Assembly: GCA_963678465.1 (NCBI GenBank) | Contig: OY782858.1 | Coordinates: forward strand, 1,798,001-1,862,000 | DNA from: Paludibacter sp963678465 | GTDB taxonomy: Bacteria > Bacteroidota > Bacteroidia > Bacteroidales > Paludibacteraceae | Direction of reading: 5' to 3' | DNA length: 64,000 nt | Shown here: piece after piece, positions 44,631 to 54,225 of the stretch | Numbering within the stretch: position 1 is the stretch's first letter | Layout: each line of letters opens with the position of its first letter | The notes under the pieces: model-generated | Seen by the model: the letters and a program-made list of their open reading frames with translations, nothing else | Told to the model about the DNA's origin: nothing | The model's database searches: none | Translations under genes and position numbers: made by a program

Positions 44631-45500
44631 TTATATTTTGTCCAACAACTCCATGATATTTGTGAGTTCCTCATCGCTGGCGAAAGGAATTGATATTTTA
44701 CCTTTACCATCGGGATGGCAGTTCAGCTGAACTTTTGCTCCAAAAAGCTCACTCAAACGCGTTTTAAGCTCGTCGTACTCTCTTAGTTTCACCACCGGAT
44801 TCGTTTTTGGCTTCAGTTCAAAACCTCCGTTTTCGACATACTTACGCACAATCTCTTCCACTTTTCGAACCGAATAATTGTGTTTAAGTATTGCCTCGTA
44901 CAAATGCAGCTGAGCAGCAGGGTCGTTCAGCCCTAAAATGGCACGGGCATGCCCCATGTCAATTTTCTTGTCCTTCACCCCCATTTGTATTTCGGCAGGT
45001 AAACGCAACAGCCGGAGATAATTGGCTATTGTAGTTCGTTTTTTTCCAACCCGATCGCTAAGTTTTTCCTGTGTAAGTTTATATTCTTCCATCAACCGAT
45101 AGAAAGTGAGCGCAATTTCGATGGCATTCAAATCCTCGCGTTGAATATTCTCGATCAGGGCCATTTCCATTACCTGTTCGTCGGCAGCAGTTTTCACATA
45201 AGCGGGTATGGTTTTAAGCCCTATCAGCTTCGAAGCTCTGAAACGTCGTTCGCCGGCAATGATAAGGTAAGTACCATTGTCATTTTTACGCAAGGTAATC
45301 GGAGAAATAACGCCAAGTTCGCGAATAGAAACCGCCAACTCGGTAAGCGCCTCTTCGTCGAAATGCGAACGCGGCTGGTTGGGATTGGCAAAAATCAAAT
45401 CCATCTCTACTTCACTAATCGAAGATGACCCGTTCGTGCTTATATTTTCGGTATCAATTAAAGCGCCTAAACCGCGCCCTAAACCAGTTTTATTTTTCAC
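44631..45500 (-). CDS. parB: Chromosome-partitioning protein ParB
   Basis: A 289-residue parS-binding CTPase. The N-terminal KTGLGRGLGALI region, the CTP-binding motif IIAGERRFRASKLIG, the central HTH (TQEKLSDRVGKKRTTIANYLRLL) and the C-terminal dimer domain are all present. The start is GTG at 45500; no in-frame ATG lies close upstream. It works with ParA, encoded 53 bp upstream. Confidence 0.93.
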   Translation of the reverse strand: MKNKTGLGRGLGALIDTENISTNGSSSISEVEMDLIFANPNQPRSHFDEEALTELAVSIRELGVISPITLRKNDNGTYLIIAGERRFRASKLIGLKTIPAYVKTAADEQVMEMALIENIQREDLNAIEIALTFYRLMEEYKLTQEKLSDRVGKKRTTIANYLRLLRLPAEIQMGVKDKKIDMGHARAILGLNDPAAQLHLYEAILKHNYSVRKVEEIVRKYVENGGFELKPKTNPVVKLREYDELKTRLSELFGAKVQLNCHPDGKGKISIPFASDEELTNIMELLDKI

Positions 45501-45553
45501 AATGCTTCTGTTTATATCGTAAATTTATCGGAGGAACATCAATAGCCCTTCGA

Positions 45554-46321
45554 TTATTTTGTTTCTTTTGCTATAATTTCTTTTGCTAAATCCATGTAAT
45601 TGCCCGATCCCTTTGATTCCGGATCGTAAAGCAGCACGGGTTTGCCATGACTTGGAGCTTCGCTCAGACGTACATTTCGCGTAATCACAGTTTCGAAAAC
45701 CATGGTTTGAAAATGTTTTTTTACTTCGCCATACACCTGATTGGCCAACCGTAAACGATTGTCGAACATTGTAAGTAAAAATCCTTCAATTTCGAGACTC
45801 GGATTGAGTTTACTCTTAATTATCTTAATCGTATTCAGCAATTTGCTGATTCCTTCGAGCGCAAAATACTCACATTGCACAGGGATAATCACCGAATCGG
45901 AAGCAGTGAGTGCATTCACAGTAATCAGACCTAATGATGGAGAGCAGTCGATCAAAATATAATCGAACTCAGACTTGAGCGGCTCAAGTAGATTTTTCAT
46001 CACATGTTCACGATTTTCCATGTTCAGAATTTCAATTTCGGCCCCTACCAAATCGATATGCGATGGAAGTATGTAAAGATTTTCGACCTCGGTAGGATGA
46101 ATGGCCTGCAGCGATGGAACTCCATCAATAAGGCATTCGTAGATTGTAAATTCAAGCGTACGGATGTCAATTCCCAAACCAGAAGAAGCATTCGCCTGTG
46201 GATCTGCATCCACCAATAAAATCTTTTTTCCCATTGTAGCCAACGATGCTGCTAAATTAATTGCAGTTGTCGTTTTTCCTACTCCACCCTTCTGATTGGC
46301 TAACGAAATTATTTTTCCCAT
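45554..46321 (-). CDS. parA: Chromosome-partitioning ATPase ParA/Soj
   Basis: A 255-residue deviant Walker A ATPase. The motif KGGVGKTTTAINLA has signature lysines K11 and K16; LLVDADPQANASSGLG and the VPVQCEYFALEGISKL region are typical of chromosomal Soj proteins. With ParB it segregates the origin region. First gene of the minus-strand unit. Confidence 0.95.
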   Translation of the reverse strand: MGKIISLANQKGGVGKTTTAINLAASLATMGKKILLVDADPQANASSGLGIDIRTLEFTIYECLIDGVPSLQAIHPTEVENLYILPSHIDLVGAEIEILNMENREHVMKNLLEPLKSEFDYILIDCSPSLGLITVNALTASDSVIIPVQCEYFALEGISKLLNTIKIIKSKLNPSLEIEGFLLTMFDNRLRLANQVYGEVKKHFQTMVFETVITRNVRLSEAPSHGKPVLLYDPESKGSGNYMDLAKEIIAKETK

Positions 46322-46554
46322 AAATGCGAAAATAACGGTTAATTTTAATACTGGAAAATTATTTTCAACGGTAAATAAATCACTTTTTTAAGTCAAATCC
46401 CTGTTCCTTAAACACAACTTCAACTTAAAACAATCATAATAAAGTTTTTAGTATGTTTATTTTCTTTACTCAGGCAAGGACAATGAATACATTTATCAAC
46501 TCTCTGAACATCATTTATATTAACAAACAAAATGCATCATATTTTACCGAATGG

Positions 46555-46562
46555 CAAAGATA
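46555..46562 (-). promoter_or_regulatory. TAnnTTTG promoter motif, possibly for parA
   Basis: TATCTTTG on the minus strand, 234 bp before parA. The long leader makes this tentative. Confidence 0.35.
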
Positions 46563-46773
46563 ATAAAATAAATTGACCGATTCAACTCAACACTACGACC
46601 AAAGTCAGATATAAGGTTTTTTAAGGCATAGAATAAAAATAAGCTGTTTTGAGTATTTTCGAAGGATAAAAGCAAGCGATCACACTCAATTCGGGCTTTA
46701 AAACAAGATATGTTATAGCGTGTTGAAGCTGAATATACTGAACAAATACCGGGAAGAATGGGATTAAAATGCT

Positions 46774-46781
46774 TATCTTTG
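46774..46781 (+). promoter_or_regulatory. TAnnTTTG promoter motif for the CotH gene
   Basis: TATCTTTG on the plus strand; transcription near 46788, about 155 nt before the chosen ATG. Confidence 0.45.
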
Positions 46782-46943
46782 TTTTTTTTATATTGGACCG
46801 ATAGCACCGAAACTTCAATAGAAAGATGACAACTAAAAAATCTATGTGTTTTATAAGTAACAAAAAAAGACATTTTTCCTTTGCAAATGAATAAATTCAG
46901 TCAACAGTCCGTATCAACTATTTATCAAAAAAGAAACAAGCCA

Positions 46944-48467
46944 ATGAACCAAATAAAACGCATCACATTTATAATTGGTTTGATTTTAATTTCAGGCCAC
47001 TTAGCTGCGCAGGATTCTTTATTTGTTTCTGAATCAGGGAAAATACTCTACAAACAATCGATAGAAAACATCGACAGCATAAGGATCAGCGGCACTGCTA
47101 ATTACTCACTCGACGTCTACAAATCAGGCTTGGTTGTTTACAAAAGACCTGTGAACGATATCGACAGCATTACTTTCACACGACCCACAGAAAGTCCGCT
47201 CTCTTATGTGTTCGACATTGCTGCTCTTCCGGTACTTACCATCGACATTTCGACTGTGGAATGGAACAAACTACTCACTTACTACGACATCAACAGCGAT
47301 AACGAAGAGTACGTCAGATGCGATTTTGGATTCGATAAAAACAACAACATAGCCACCGCAGCCAATACAGGACTTCGCATCAGAGGCAACACCAGCCGAC
47401 GTCGTCCCGAAGGCATCAGAAACGAACCGCACAATGCCAACAATCCCAACTGGCATCATGCCAGCTTTGCTGTGAAGTTCAACAAATTCACTAAAGGACA
47501 AAAGATGGAGGAAGTTGAAAAAATAAACCTGAAGTGGTTCAAAGACGATGCCATGTATGTGCGCGAAGTGTATTGCTACGATCTGTTCGAACGATTCGGA
47601 GTATGGACCGCTCCACAATCGAGCTATTGCCGACTGAATATAAAAATAAAAGAAGATGCTAAAACTGCTTATTTCGGTGTTTATCAGATGGTAGAACCTG
47701 TTGATGAAGATTACCTTAAAAACCGGAAAAGTAAATTGCGGAATGCAAATGGTTTTTTGTGGAAAGCTGCCTGGGGAGCCGACTTTGTGAATGCCGATAA
47801 AAACAGAATGGGCATCGAAAACATTACTTTGACAAGCAACTACACGCCTGTTTATGATTTGAAAACAAACACAGCCAAACTCGACAGCGCTAAAACGCAA
47901 TTAGTTGATTTTATGACAAAGCTCAACAATAAAACAGGCAACGACTTCAAAACCTGGGTAGATGCTACAATGGACGTTAAACTTTTTCTGAAAACCTATG
48001 CCGTGAGCGTAATGTGCGGTATGTGGGACGATTACTGGGTGAACAAAAACAATTTCTACTTTTATTTCGACACTGCCGGAAAATTTTATTTCATCCCTTA
48101 CGATTACGACAACACCCTTGGCACTTCGCTGCTTATGAACAACTCAGGCACACAGGACCTATTAAACTGGGGAAACAATTCCAATCCATTGGTAAAGAAA
48201 ATCATCAGCATTCCGGAATATGAAAGCCTGTATAAATCCTATATTAACGAACTGGCAAACAGCAACAACGACTATTTCAACGCAAGCAAAAGTGCTGCCC
48301 GTATTATCAACTGGCAACAAATGATCAGAGATTACATCCCGAACGACACAGGCGAAGATATGCAAATTACAGACAAACCAGCCTCGTGGGGAAATTGTGG
48401 TTTTTACCGTTTACTTGGCAATAGTAATAATTTCTTTGAAGTAAGAGCAGCCAATATTCCAAAATAA
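46944..48467 (+). CDS. Secreted CotH-kinase-family protein
   Basis: A 507-residue protein; I chose the ATG at 46944 because it yields a clean signal peptide (MNQIKRITFIIGLILISGHLAAQ) and the upstream in-frame TTG and ATG only add a polar tail. Two copies of a motif ending in IDSI (KILYKQSIENIDSIRI and LVVYKRPVNDIDSITF) follow, then the CotH kinase-like fold with GLRIRGNTSRRRPEG, a conserved PSY-type core and the active-site YDYDNTLGT. CotH proteins are atypical extracellular protein kinases. The substrate here is unknown. Confidence 0.85.
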   Translation: MNQIKRITFIIGLILISGHLAAQDSLFVSESGKILYKQSIENIDSIRISGTANYSLDVYKSGLVVYKRPVNDIDSITFTRPTESPLSYVFDIAALPVLTIDISTVEWNKLLTYYDINSDNEEYVRCDFGFDKNNNIATAANTGLRIRGNTSRRRPEGIRNEPHNANNPNWHHASFAVKFNKFTKGQKMEEVEKINLKWFKDDAMYVREVYCYDLFERFGVWTAPQSSYCRLNIKIKEDAKTAYFGVYQMVEPVDEDYLKNRKSKLRNANGFLWKAAWGADFVNADKNRMGIENITLTSNYTPVYDLKTNTAKLDSAKTQLVDFMTKLNNKTGNDFKTWVDATMDVKLFLKTYAVSVMCGMWDDYWVNKNNFYFYFDTAGKFYFIPYDYDNTLGTSLLMNNSGTQDLLNWGNNSNPLVKKIISIPEYESLYKSYINELANSNNDYFNASKSAARIINWQQMIRDYIPNDTGEDMQITDKPASWGNCGFYRLLGNSNNFFEVRAANIPK

Positions 48468-48501
48468 AAAATTACTTTCGCAAACTATTTCGTTTTACAC
48501 T

Positions 48502-50184
48502 ATGAATTTCCAGAAAAAAATAAATATTTACATCTTCCTGGCTATTGCCGGCCTTGCTTTACTGTCAGTTTTCTTTTTCTTCCGCATCGATCTTACTTCG
48601 GAAAAGCGCTATAGCATTTCGCAGCCAACAAAAACACTTTTGAAAAAGGCAAACGCCCCTCTTGAAGTCAGCATTTATCTCGATGGCGATTTAAACCCCG
48701 GCTTCACCCGTTTAAAAAACAGTACAAAAAACCTGCTCGACGAAATGTCAGTCTATGCCGGAGAAGGAATTGATATGGAGTTTATTAATCCATCAACTGC
48801 CGCCACACAAGCCGAGCGCGAGCAAAAGTACCTCGAACTCGAAGCGGAAGGTATGACCCCAACCGCCATTTACGAACGCGACAAAGAAGGAAAATCAATC
48901 CAAAAGATAGTATTTCCATGGTTAAAAATAACTTACGGCAACAAAACAGTTGTTGTGAATCTTCTTAAAAACATAAGAGGACTTCAGGGGGAAGAAAACC
49001 TTAATATTTCCATCGAAAATCTCGAATTTGAAATTACCGACGGCATCCGCCGATTGATCAATTCGCAGGTATCGAAAATTGCTTTTATCGAAGGGCATGG
49101 CGAGTTGAATGAAGCCGAAACCTACGACATAAGCAAAGTACTAAGCCGCTATTTCCAAATCGACCGCGGCACGTTAGCTACCGATGCTACTATCCTGGCC
49201 GAATACAAAGCAATCATTATTGCAAAACCCACCCAACCATTCAGCGAATCGGACAAATACATTATAGACCAATATATTATGAATGGAGGAAAGGTGCTTT
49301 GGCTGATGGATGGCGTACGTGTTTCGATGGAAAACCTATCTGCAACAGGCATTTCGCCGGCCATAGCATTGGACCTGAACCTTGACGATTTGCTTTTTAA
49401 ATATGGCATACGCATTCAGCCTGTACTATTGCAGGATGTGCAATGTGCTTCAGTCCCTGTAAATATTGCCCCGGAAGGTGCTCAACCTCAGTTTGAACCC
49501 ACTCCCTGGTTTTTTGCACCACTGTTACTTACGTCATCCCAACACCCGATAAGTAAAAACATTACCGAAGTACGCAGTGAATTTGTTTCGACAATAGAAG
49601 TAGTCGGAGAGAATAATAATACAAAAGCGTCGTTACTGTTGGCCACATCCGACAACACGCATGTATTCAGCACACCCGCCAGCATTGATCTGAGCGAAAC
49701 ACACGATACAAAAGACAAGAATTACTTCAACATGAGTTATATGCCGGTTTCGGTGCTTATGGAAGGTGAATTCGAATCGAACTTTGCGAACCGTATGCGC
49801 CCGAAAGATATCACAAACGCCTTTCCACTGCTAAAGAAAAGCCTGAAAACCCGCCAGATTTTTGTGGCCGATGGCGATATTATCAGAAACGAAACCAACG
49901 GAATAGCAAGCGACAGCACCACTCTCCCACTCGGCTTCGACAGGTACATGAATCAGCAATTCGGCAATCGTGATTTTATAGCAAATGCCGTTCTTTACCT
50001 TACCGACGACGAAGGATGGATTGACTTGCGTTCCCGTTCGCTCAAACTACGCTTACTGAACAAGCAACTTGTAAACAACGAACGTCTGACAATTCAACTC
50101 GTCAGCATACTTACACCTTTGCTTCTGCTCGCCATTTTTGCTGTGCTGTATAACATTTTACGAAAAAGAAAATACACAAAATAA
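48502..50184 (+). CDS. gldG: GldG-like ABC-type gliding/uncharacterized transport protein
   Basis: A 560-residue membrane protein with one helix near residues 8-27, a large periplasmic DUF4350/ABC_transp_aux domain (residues about 40-440; YSISQPTKTLLKK, KIAFIEGHGEL, DQYIMNGGKVLWLMDG) and a C-terminal helix at about 535-553. It matches GldG, which normally works with the GldF permease and GldA ATPase. Neither partner is adjacent here; the upstream gene is CotH. It is 34 bp after that gene, so the two may share a transcript. Confidence 0.85.
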   Translation: MNFQKKINIYIFLAIAGLALLSVFFFFRIDLTSEKRYSISQPTKTLLKKANAPLEVSIYLDGDLNPGFTRLKNSTKNLLDEMSVYAGEGIDMEFINPSTAATQAEREQKYLELEAEGMTPTAIYERDKEGKSIQKIVFPWLKITYGNKTVVVNLLKNIRGLQGEENLNISIENLEFEITDGIRRLINSQVSKIAFIEGHGELNEAETYDISKVLSRYFQIDRGTLATDATILAEYKAIIIAKPTQPFSESDKYIIDQYIMNGGKVLWLMDGVRVSMENLSATGISPAIALDLNLDDLLFKYGIRIQPVLLQDVQCASVPVNIAPEGAQPQFEPTPWFFAPLLLTSSQHPISKNITEVRSEFVSTIEVVGENNNTKASLLLATSDNTHVFSTPASIDLSETHDTKDKNYFNMSYMPVSVLMEGEFESNFANRMRPKDITNAFPLLKKSLKTRQIFVADGDIIRNETNGIASDSTTLPLGFDRYMNQQFGNRDFIANAVLYLTDDEGWIDLRSRSLKLRLLNKQLVNNERLTIQLVSILTPLLLLAIFAVLYNILRKRKYTK

Positions 50185-50480
50185 TGTGCCAATCGTAGCG
50201 AAGCAAAGATGCCGCTTGCGGTATAAGATAATGTGCCAATAAGCCAATGAATCTACAGACTTTAGACAAAAGAGCAAAGGCAGTGATAATGTGCCAATGA
50301 GGAAATTCAGGCACAGGCACAGGCGAAGCAGTCAAAAGTCAAAGGTCTAAAGTCGTTGATCTCAAAACTCTTCTCTTCATTATTAATTTTTAATTGTCTC
50401 CAGACTTTTGACTTTAGACTTTAGACTTTAGACTTTAGACATTAAACACTAATCACTCTCAGAACTCGAAACCCGAAACC
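50185..50480 (+). repeat. Dispersed ~250-bp intergenic repeat, copy 2
   Basis: Starts at the gldG stop and matches copy 1 in order: ATGTGCCAAT decamers, four heptamers at 50257-50284, three AGGCNN hexamers at 50309-50326, and six AGACTTT-type heptamers at 50402-50443. Copy 1 has two more heptamers in the first array and two more hexamers. A further CGAAACC heptamer run follows. With the terminator on its right it fills the 429-bp gap to the PII-like gene. Confidence 0.75.
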
Positions 50481-50555
50481 CGAAACTCAGAACTGGAAAC
50501 CTGTTTAATATGATTGACAGTGTTTTTGCAGAGGCGTCGGAAATGTATAGGGTGA

Positions 50556-50590
50556 TAAAAAAGCAGAGCCGCACCATGGGTGCGGCTTTG
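50556..50590 (-). terminator. Terminator of RND operon 2
   Basis: The arms AGCCGCACC and GGTGCGGCT form a perfect 9-bp stem. On the minus strand it is followed by CTGCTTTTTTA. Confidence 0.85.
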
Positions 50591-50613
50591 CGATGAATTA
50601 AGATTTTTTATTA

Positions 50614-50907
50614 TCAGAAACCATCTTCAACATTCCATACGAAAGCACGTATGCCCATAAGTTCTGAAGTGGCATCGAGGGCTTTGAGCTCGTCGAGCAA
50701 AGGTTTTACTTTTGCATCGTCTACAATTGTTATGATGGCGTCGTTGAGCGATGGCCATGCGTGGTTTCCGTAATGTGGTTCGCCGGTTTTGCTTCCGCGT
50801 CCCTGCACATTGTTCCAACGGGTAAATCCACGAACATGATTGTAGTTGAGTATCAACAAAATTTGTTCGTAATAGGCCTGATCGAAAACTATAAATATTG
50901 ATTTCAT
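50614..50907 (-). CDS. PII-like small protein of the RND operon
   Basis: A 97-residue protein with the alternating strand-helix pattern of PII signalling proteins (FIVFDQAYYEQILLILNY, then AIITIVDDAKVKPLLDELKAL) and a conserved-looking GRGSKTGEPHYGNHAWP loop. The exact T-loop of GlnB is absent. It lies 96 bp after the pump gene and before the operon terminator. Similar small proteins are often found next to RND pumps in Bacteroidota, so it may tune pump activity; ligand unknown. Confidence 0.65.
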   Translation of the reverse strand: MKSIFIVFDQAYYEQILLILNYNHVRGFTRWNNVQGRGSKTGEPHYGNHAWPSLNDAIITIVDDAKVKPLLDELKALDATSELMGIRAFVWNVEDGF

Positions 50908-51003
50908 GTGTAAATAATTGTTTTTTAAAGGTCACATGGAACTCGCATGTCGGATTTTCATCTTCTTTGGTGATTATCGCTCATCATGCTGGTTTCATAT
51001 TAT

Positions 51004-54000
51004 TTATTTATGTTTTTGTTTTTGCAAAAACGCATGTCTGAGTTTTTTTCTTGTGCGTTTCACACCTGAGCCACCGAACAGCGTATAGATAGTTGGTACC
51101 AACACCAATGTAAGTATTGTGGATATTGTAAGTCCGCCAATAACGGTGATGGCCATCGATTTCCACATTTCGGATCCCTGCGAGTTACTCAATGCCAAAG
51201 GCAACATACCCAGAATGGTGGTGAGCGTTGTCATCAACACGGGACGCAGACGGGATTTACCTCCCGTTACTACCGCATGGATAATACCCATTCCACGTTC
51301 GCGGTTCAGGTTGATATAATCCACCAACACGATACCGTTTTTCACTACAATCCCCACAAGCATAATAAGCCCCACGAAGGACATCATGTTCAGTGTGTTG
51401 CCTGTGGCCGCGAGTGCAATGATAACCCCCGAAACAGCGAACGGTACCGAGAACATGATAATGAACGGATAGGTAAGCGATTCGAACTGCGATGCCATTA
51501 CGATAAACACAAGCAATATAATAATTACCAATAAACTACCCAGGTCGGCAAATGATTCCTGCTGGTCTTTGTACGATCCGCCAATTTCGAAAAATACATC
51601 CGCTGGTACTTCCAGTTTGTCTATTTCGGCCTGAATGGCTGCACCGGCAACGTCCATCGTAGTTCCCGACACCGTAGAGGCTACAGTCACGAGTCGTTGA
51701 CGGTTTTTACGTTCGATACTTGGAGGCGTAAAACGTTCGACTACTTTTCCCAGGTCTTTTAACCGGACGCCTTGTCCCAGGCTATTGTAAATAAGTATGT
51801 TTTCGATAGCTTCCACCGACTGACGGTATTCGGGGCCATACACCACTCTGATTGTGTATTCCTCACCATCCTCGCGGAACAAGGAAGCGGTGAGCCCGTT
51901 GATGCGATTGCGTAAATAGTTCGAAGCAGTACCTACATTCAGTCCGTTGAGCGCTAACTTTTCGCGGTCGAACTCAATCTGATATTCGGGCGTATATTCT
52001 TCTCTACTTACTTTTACATCCACCAATCCGTCGATTTTCGAAATTTTATCTTTCAGTGTCTGGGCTATTTTATCGGTCTCGTTAAAGTCGTAACCGTAAA
52101 TTTCAACATCGAGGGTCGATTGTCCGCCCATACCCATACCGCCTCCGGCTAATACATTCGATTTAAGTATTTCCGGCATATTGTTCAGGTCGGCACGTAT
52201 GCTGTCCGAAATCTGGAACATCGAGCGTTCTCTTTCTTCCAAAGGTAACATACGTATATTGAACGATATAATATTTGACGATGTGGTTTGCAACGATCCC
52301 CAAACATTCGAACTCGACGCCTGACCTACCGAATAGTTGATCATATCCAGTTCGGGATATTTTTTGTTCCATTTTTTCACTAAATCAGCAGCCACTTGTT
52401 TTGTTATTTCCATGCGCGTTCCCACAGGGAGGTTTACGGTAGCCGAAATACGTCCGCTGTCCTGCGCCGGAATATAGTCGGTGCCAATAAAGCCGGCAGG
52501 CAGTAAACTGACAAGGAAAAATACAGAAGCTATTATCACCATTGTCCAGCGATGACGAACCGCCCAGTTGACAAACTGAGCGTACTTAACGTCGAGTTTG
52601 TCGAGCACACGCTGTATAGGCAGATAAACAACATCGAACATCTTCGAACGTTTAGGATTCAGTCTTAACAGCTGCGAACTCATCATTGGCGTCAGCGTTA
52701 AAGCAGTAAACATGGACACTGTCATAATGATTGTTACCATCCAGCCTAACTGTTGGAACATAACGCCTGCCATCCCTGTAATCATTGTGAGCGGGAAGAA
52801 TACGGCAAGTAACGTAAGCGTAGACGCAATAACAGATACAGCTACCTCGTTGGTTCCATGAATGGCCGCACTTCGGGGGCGACTACCACGTTCGATGTGC
52901 GTTGTCACATTTTCGAGTACCACAATGGCATCATCCACCACCATACCAATGGCCACGGATAAAGCACTCAACGAAATGATGTTCAAACTTCCACCCGTTC
53001 CACCTAAATAAATAAAGGCAGCAATCAACGAAATAGGAATGGTAACGATAATGATAATTGTAGCGCGCCAGCGTCCGAGGAAAGCCAACACCACCAGAAT
53101 AACGAAGAGAAATGCATACACTACCGTTTCGGTAAGTCCACTGATGGTGAGCTTAATGTTTTCGGATGTATCCATAATCACATTCAGTTTCACATCCGAC
53201 GGTAAATTTTTCTGAATTTCGGGCAACGCTTTGAGTATCTCATCGGCAATTTCAACTGTGTTCGATCCCGATTGTTTTTGCACTATAATAGAAGCGCCCT
53301 GGATACCGTTGGTATAGGTTTCCTGCACACGTTCCTGCAAGTCATCATTTATGGTGGCCACATCGCTGAGGTAAATTGTCTTTCCTCCGGTAGTGCCTAC
53401 TACAAGTTTTTTCAACTCGTTGGCATCTTTAAATTCGCCGTTCACACGTAATGAATAGCTTTCGCTACCAATATCTATCACCCCGGCAGGCGTATTTACG
53501 TTGTCGAGTCGAATGTTTTGTGCAATTCCTTCGATAGTTAAGTTATAAGCTTCTAACTTTTGCGGATCGATATAGATCTGCACTTCGCGTTCGGGAGCTC
53601 CACTGATGGACACCGAACCTACACCGTTGATACGTGCCAATGGATTGGCCACATTATCGTCCAGAATTTTGTACAAAGCGGGTAAACTCTGATTGGCCGT
53701 GGCCGAAATCATTACTACCGGAATCATATCGGTACTGAACTTGAAAATAACCGGTTCGCTTATTCCGTCGGGGAGATAAGACTTAACCAGACTTAACTTG
53801 TCGCGCACATCGTTGGTGAGGGCTTCAATGTCTTCGCCGTATTCAAACTCAAGCGTGATGATCGAAGTGTTTTCGCGGGAAGTTGAAGTTATATTTTTCA
53901 GATTCGAAACGGTGTTCAACGAACTCTCGAGGGGACGCGTTACATTGGTTTCGATATCAGCTGCACTTGCTCCCTGGTAGGAGGTCAGCACCAGGATGGT

Positions 54001-54129
54001 GTTGGTCTCTATGTTCGGAAGCAAATCAATGGGCAATTTGCTTAATGAAAAAAGACCCATAATGACAATGCCCACAAAAACTAAGGAGGTCATTACCGGC
54101 TTTTTTACTGCACTTTCGTATAAACTCAT
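51004..54129 (-). CDS. RND efflux pump, HAE-1-type inner-membrane transporter (operon 2)
   Basis: A 1041-residue AcrB/MexB-like proton-driven efflux permease with two sets of six transmembrane helices and two periplasmic loops. Helix 4 has the proton-relay motif VAIGMVVDDAIVVLENV near residue 400. It is only distantly similar to the pump of operon 1, and its adaptor is a lipoprotein, so the two systems are independent. Order on the minus strand is tetR, channel, adaptor, pump, PII-like. Confidence 0.93.
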   Translation of the reverse strand: MSLYESAVKKPVMTSLVFVGIVIMGLFSLSKLPIDLLPNIETNTILVLTSYQGASAADIETNVTRPLESSLNTVSNLKNITSTSRENTSIITLEFEYGEDIEALTNDVRDKLSLVKSYLPDGISEPVIFKFSTDMIPVVMISATANQSLPALYKILDDNVANPLARINGVGSVSISGAPEREVQIYIDPQKLEAYNLTIEGIAQNIRLDNVNTPAGVIDIGSESYSLRVNGEFKDANELKKLVVGTTGGKTIYLSDVATINDDLQERVQETYTNGIQGASIIVQKQSGSNTVEIADEILKALPEIQKNLPSDVKLNVIMDTSENIKLTISGLTETVVYAFLFVILVVLAFLGRWRATIIIIVTIPISLIAAFIYLGGTGGSLNIISLSALSVAIGMVVDDAIVVLENVTTHIERGSRPRSAAIHGTNEVAVSVIASTLTLLAVFFPLTMITGMAGVMFQQLGWMVTIIMTVSMFTALTLTPMMSSQLLRLNPKRSKMFDVVYLPIQRVLDKLDVKYAQFVNWAVRHRWTMVIIASVFFLVSLLPAGFIGTDYIPAQDSGRISATVNLPVGTRMEITKQVAADLVKKWNKKYPELDMINYSVGQASSSNVWGSLQTTSSNIISFNIRMLPLEERERSMFQISDSIRADLNNMPEILKSNVLAGGGMGMGGQSTLDVEIYGYDFNETDKIAQTLKDKISKIDGLVDVKVSREEYTPEYQIEFDREKLALNGLNVGTASNYLRNRINGLTASLFREDGEEYTIRVVYGPEYRQSVEAIENILIYNSLGQGVRLKDLGKVVERFTPPSIERKNRQRLVTVASTVSGTTMDVAGAAIQAEIDKLEVPADVFFEIGGSYKDQQESFADLGSLLVIIILLVFIVMASQFESLTYPFIIMFSVPFAVSGVIIALAATGNTLNMMSFVGLIMLVGIVVKNGIVLVDYINLNRERGMGIIHAVVTGGKSRLRPVLMTTLTTILGMLPLALSNSQGSEMWKSMAITVIGGLTISTILTLVLVPTIYTLFGGSGVKRTRKKLRHAFLQKQKHK

Positions 54130-54225
54130 TTTATTTAATTTACTTTTTTAAATCATTTTGTTATTTGCGTTTTTTCGAAGACCGAAAAGTAACGAACCGT
54201 GTGATATGAAATCACACAAAGCACG

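Larger units (their letters stand above)
46322..46943. other. 622-bp divergent intergenic region
   Basis: AT-rich region between parA and the CotH gene. It has two promoter motifs (listed separately) but no convincing gene; the open frames are short and unlike neighbouring codon use. Confidence 0.6.

Noticed and set aside
46881..46943. Longer start of the CotH gene at the in-frame TTG at 46881 or ATG at 46887
   Set aside because: It would bury the signal peptide behind 19 to 21 polar residues; the ATG at 46944 gives a normal secretion signal.
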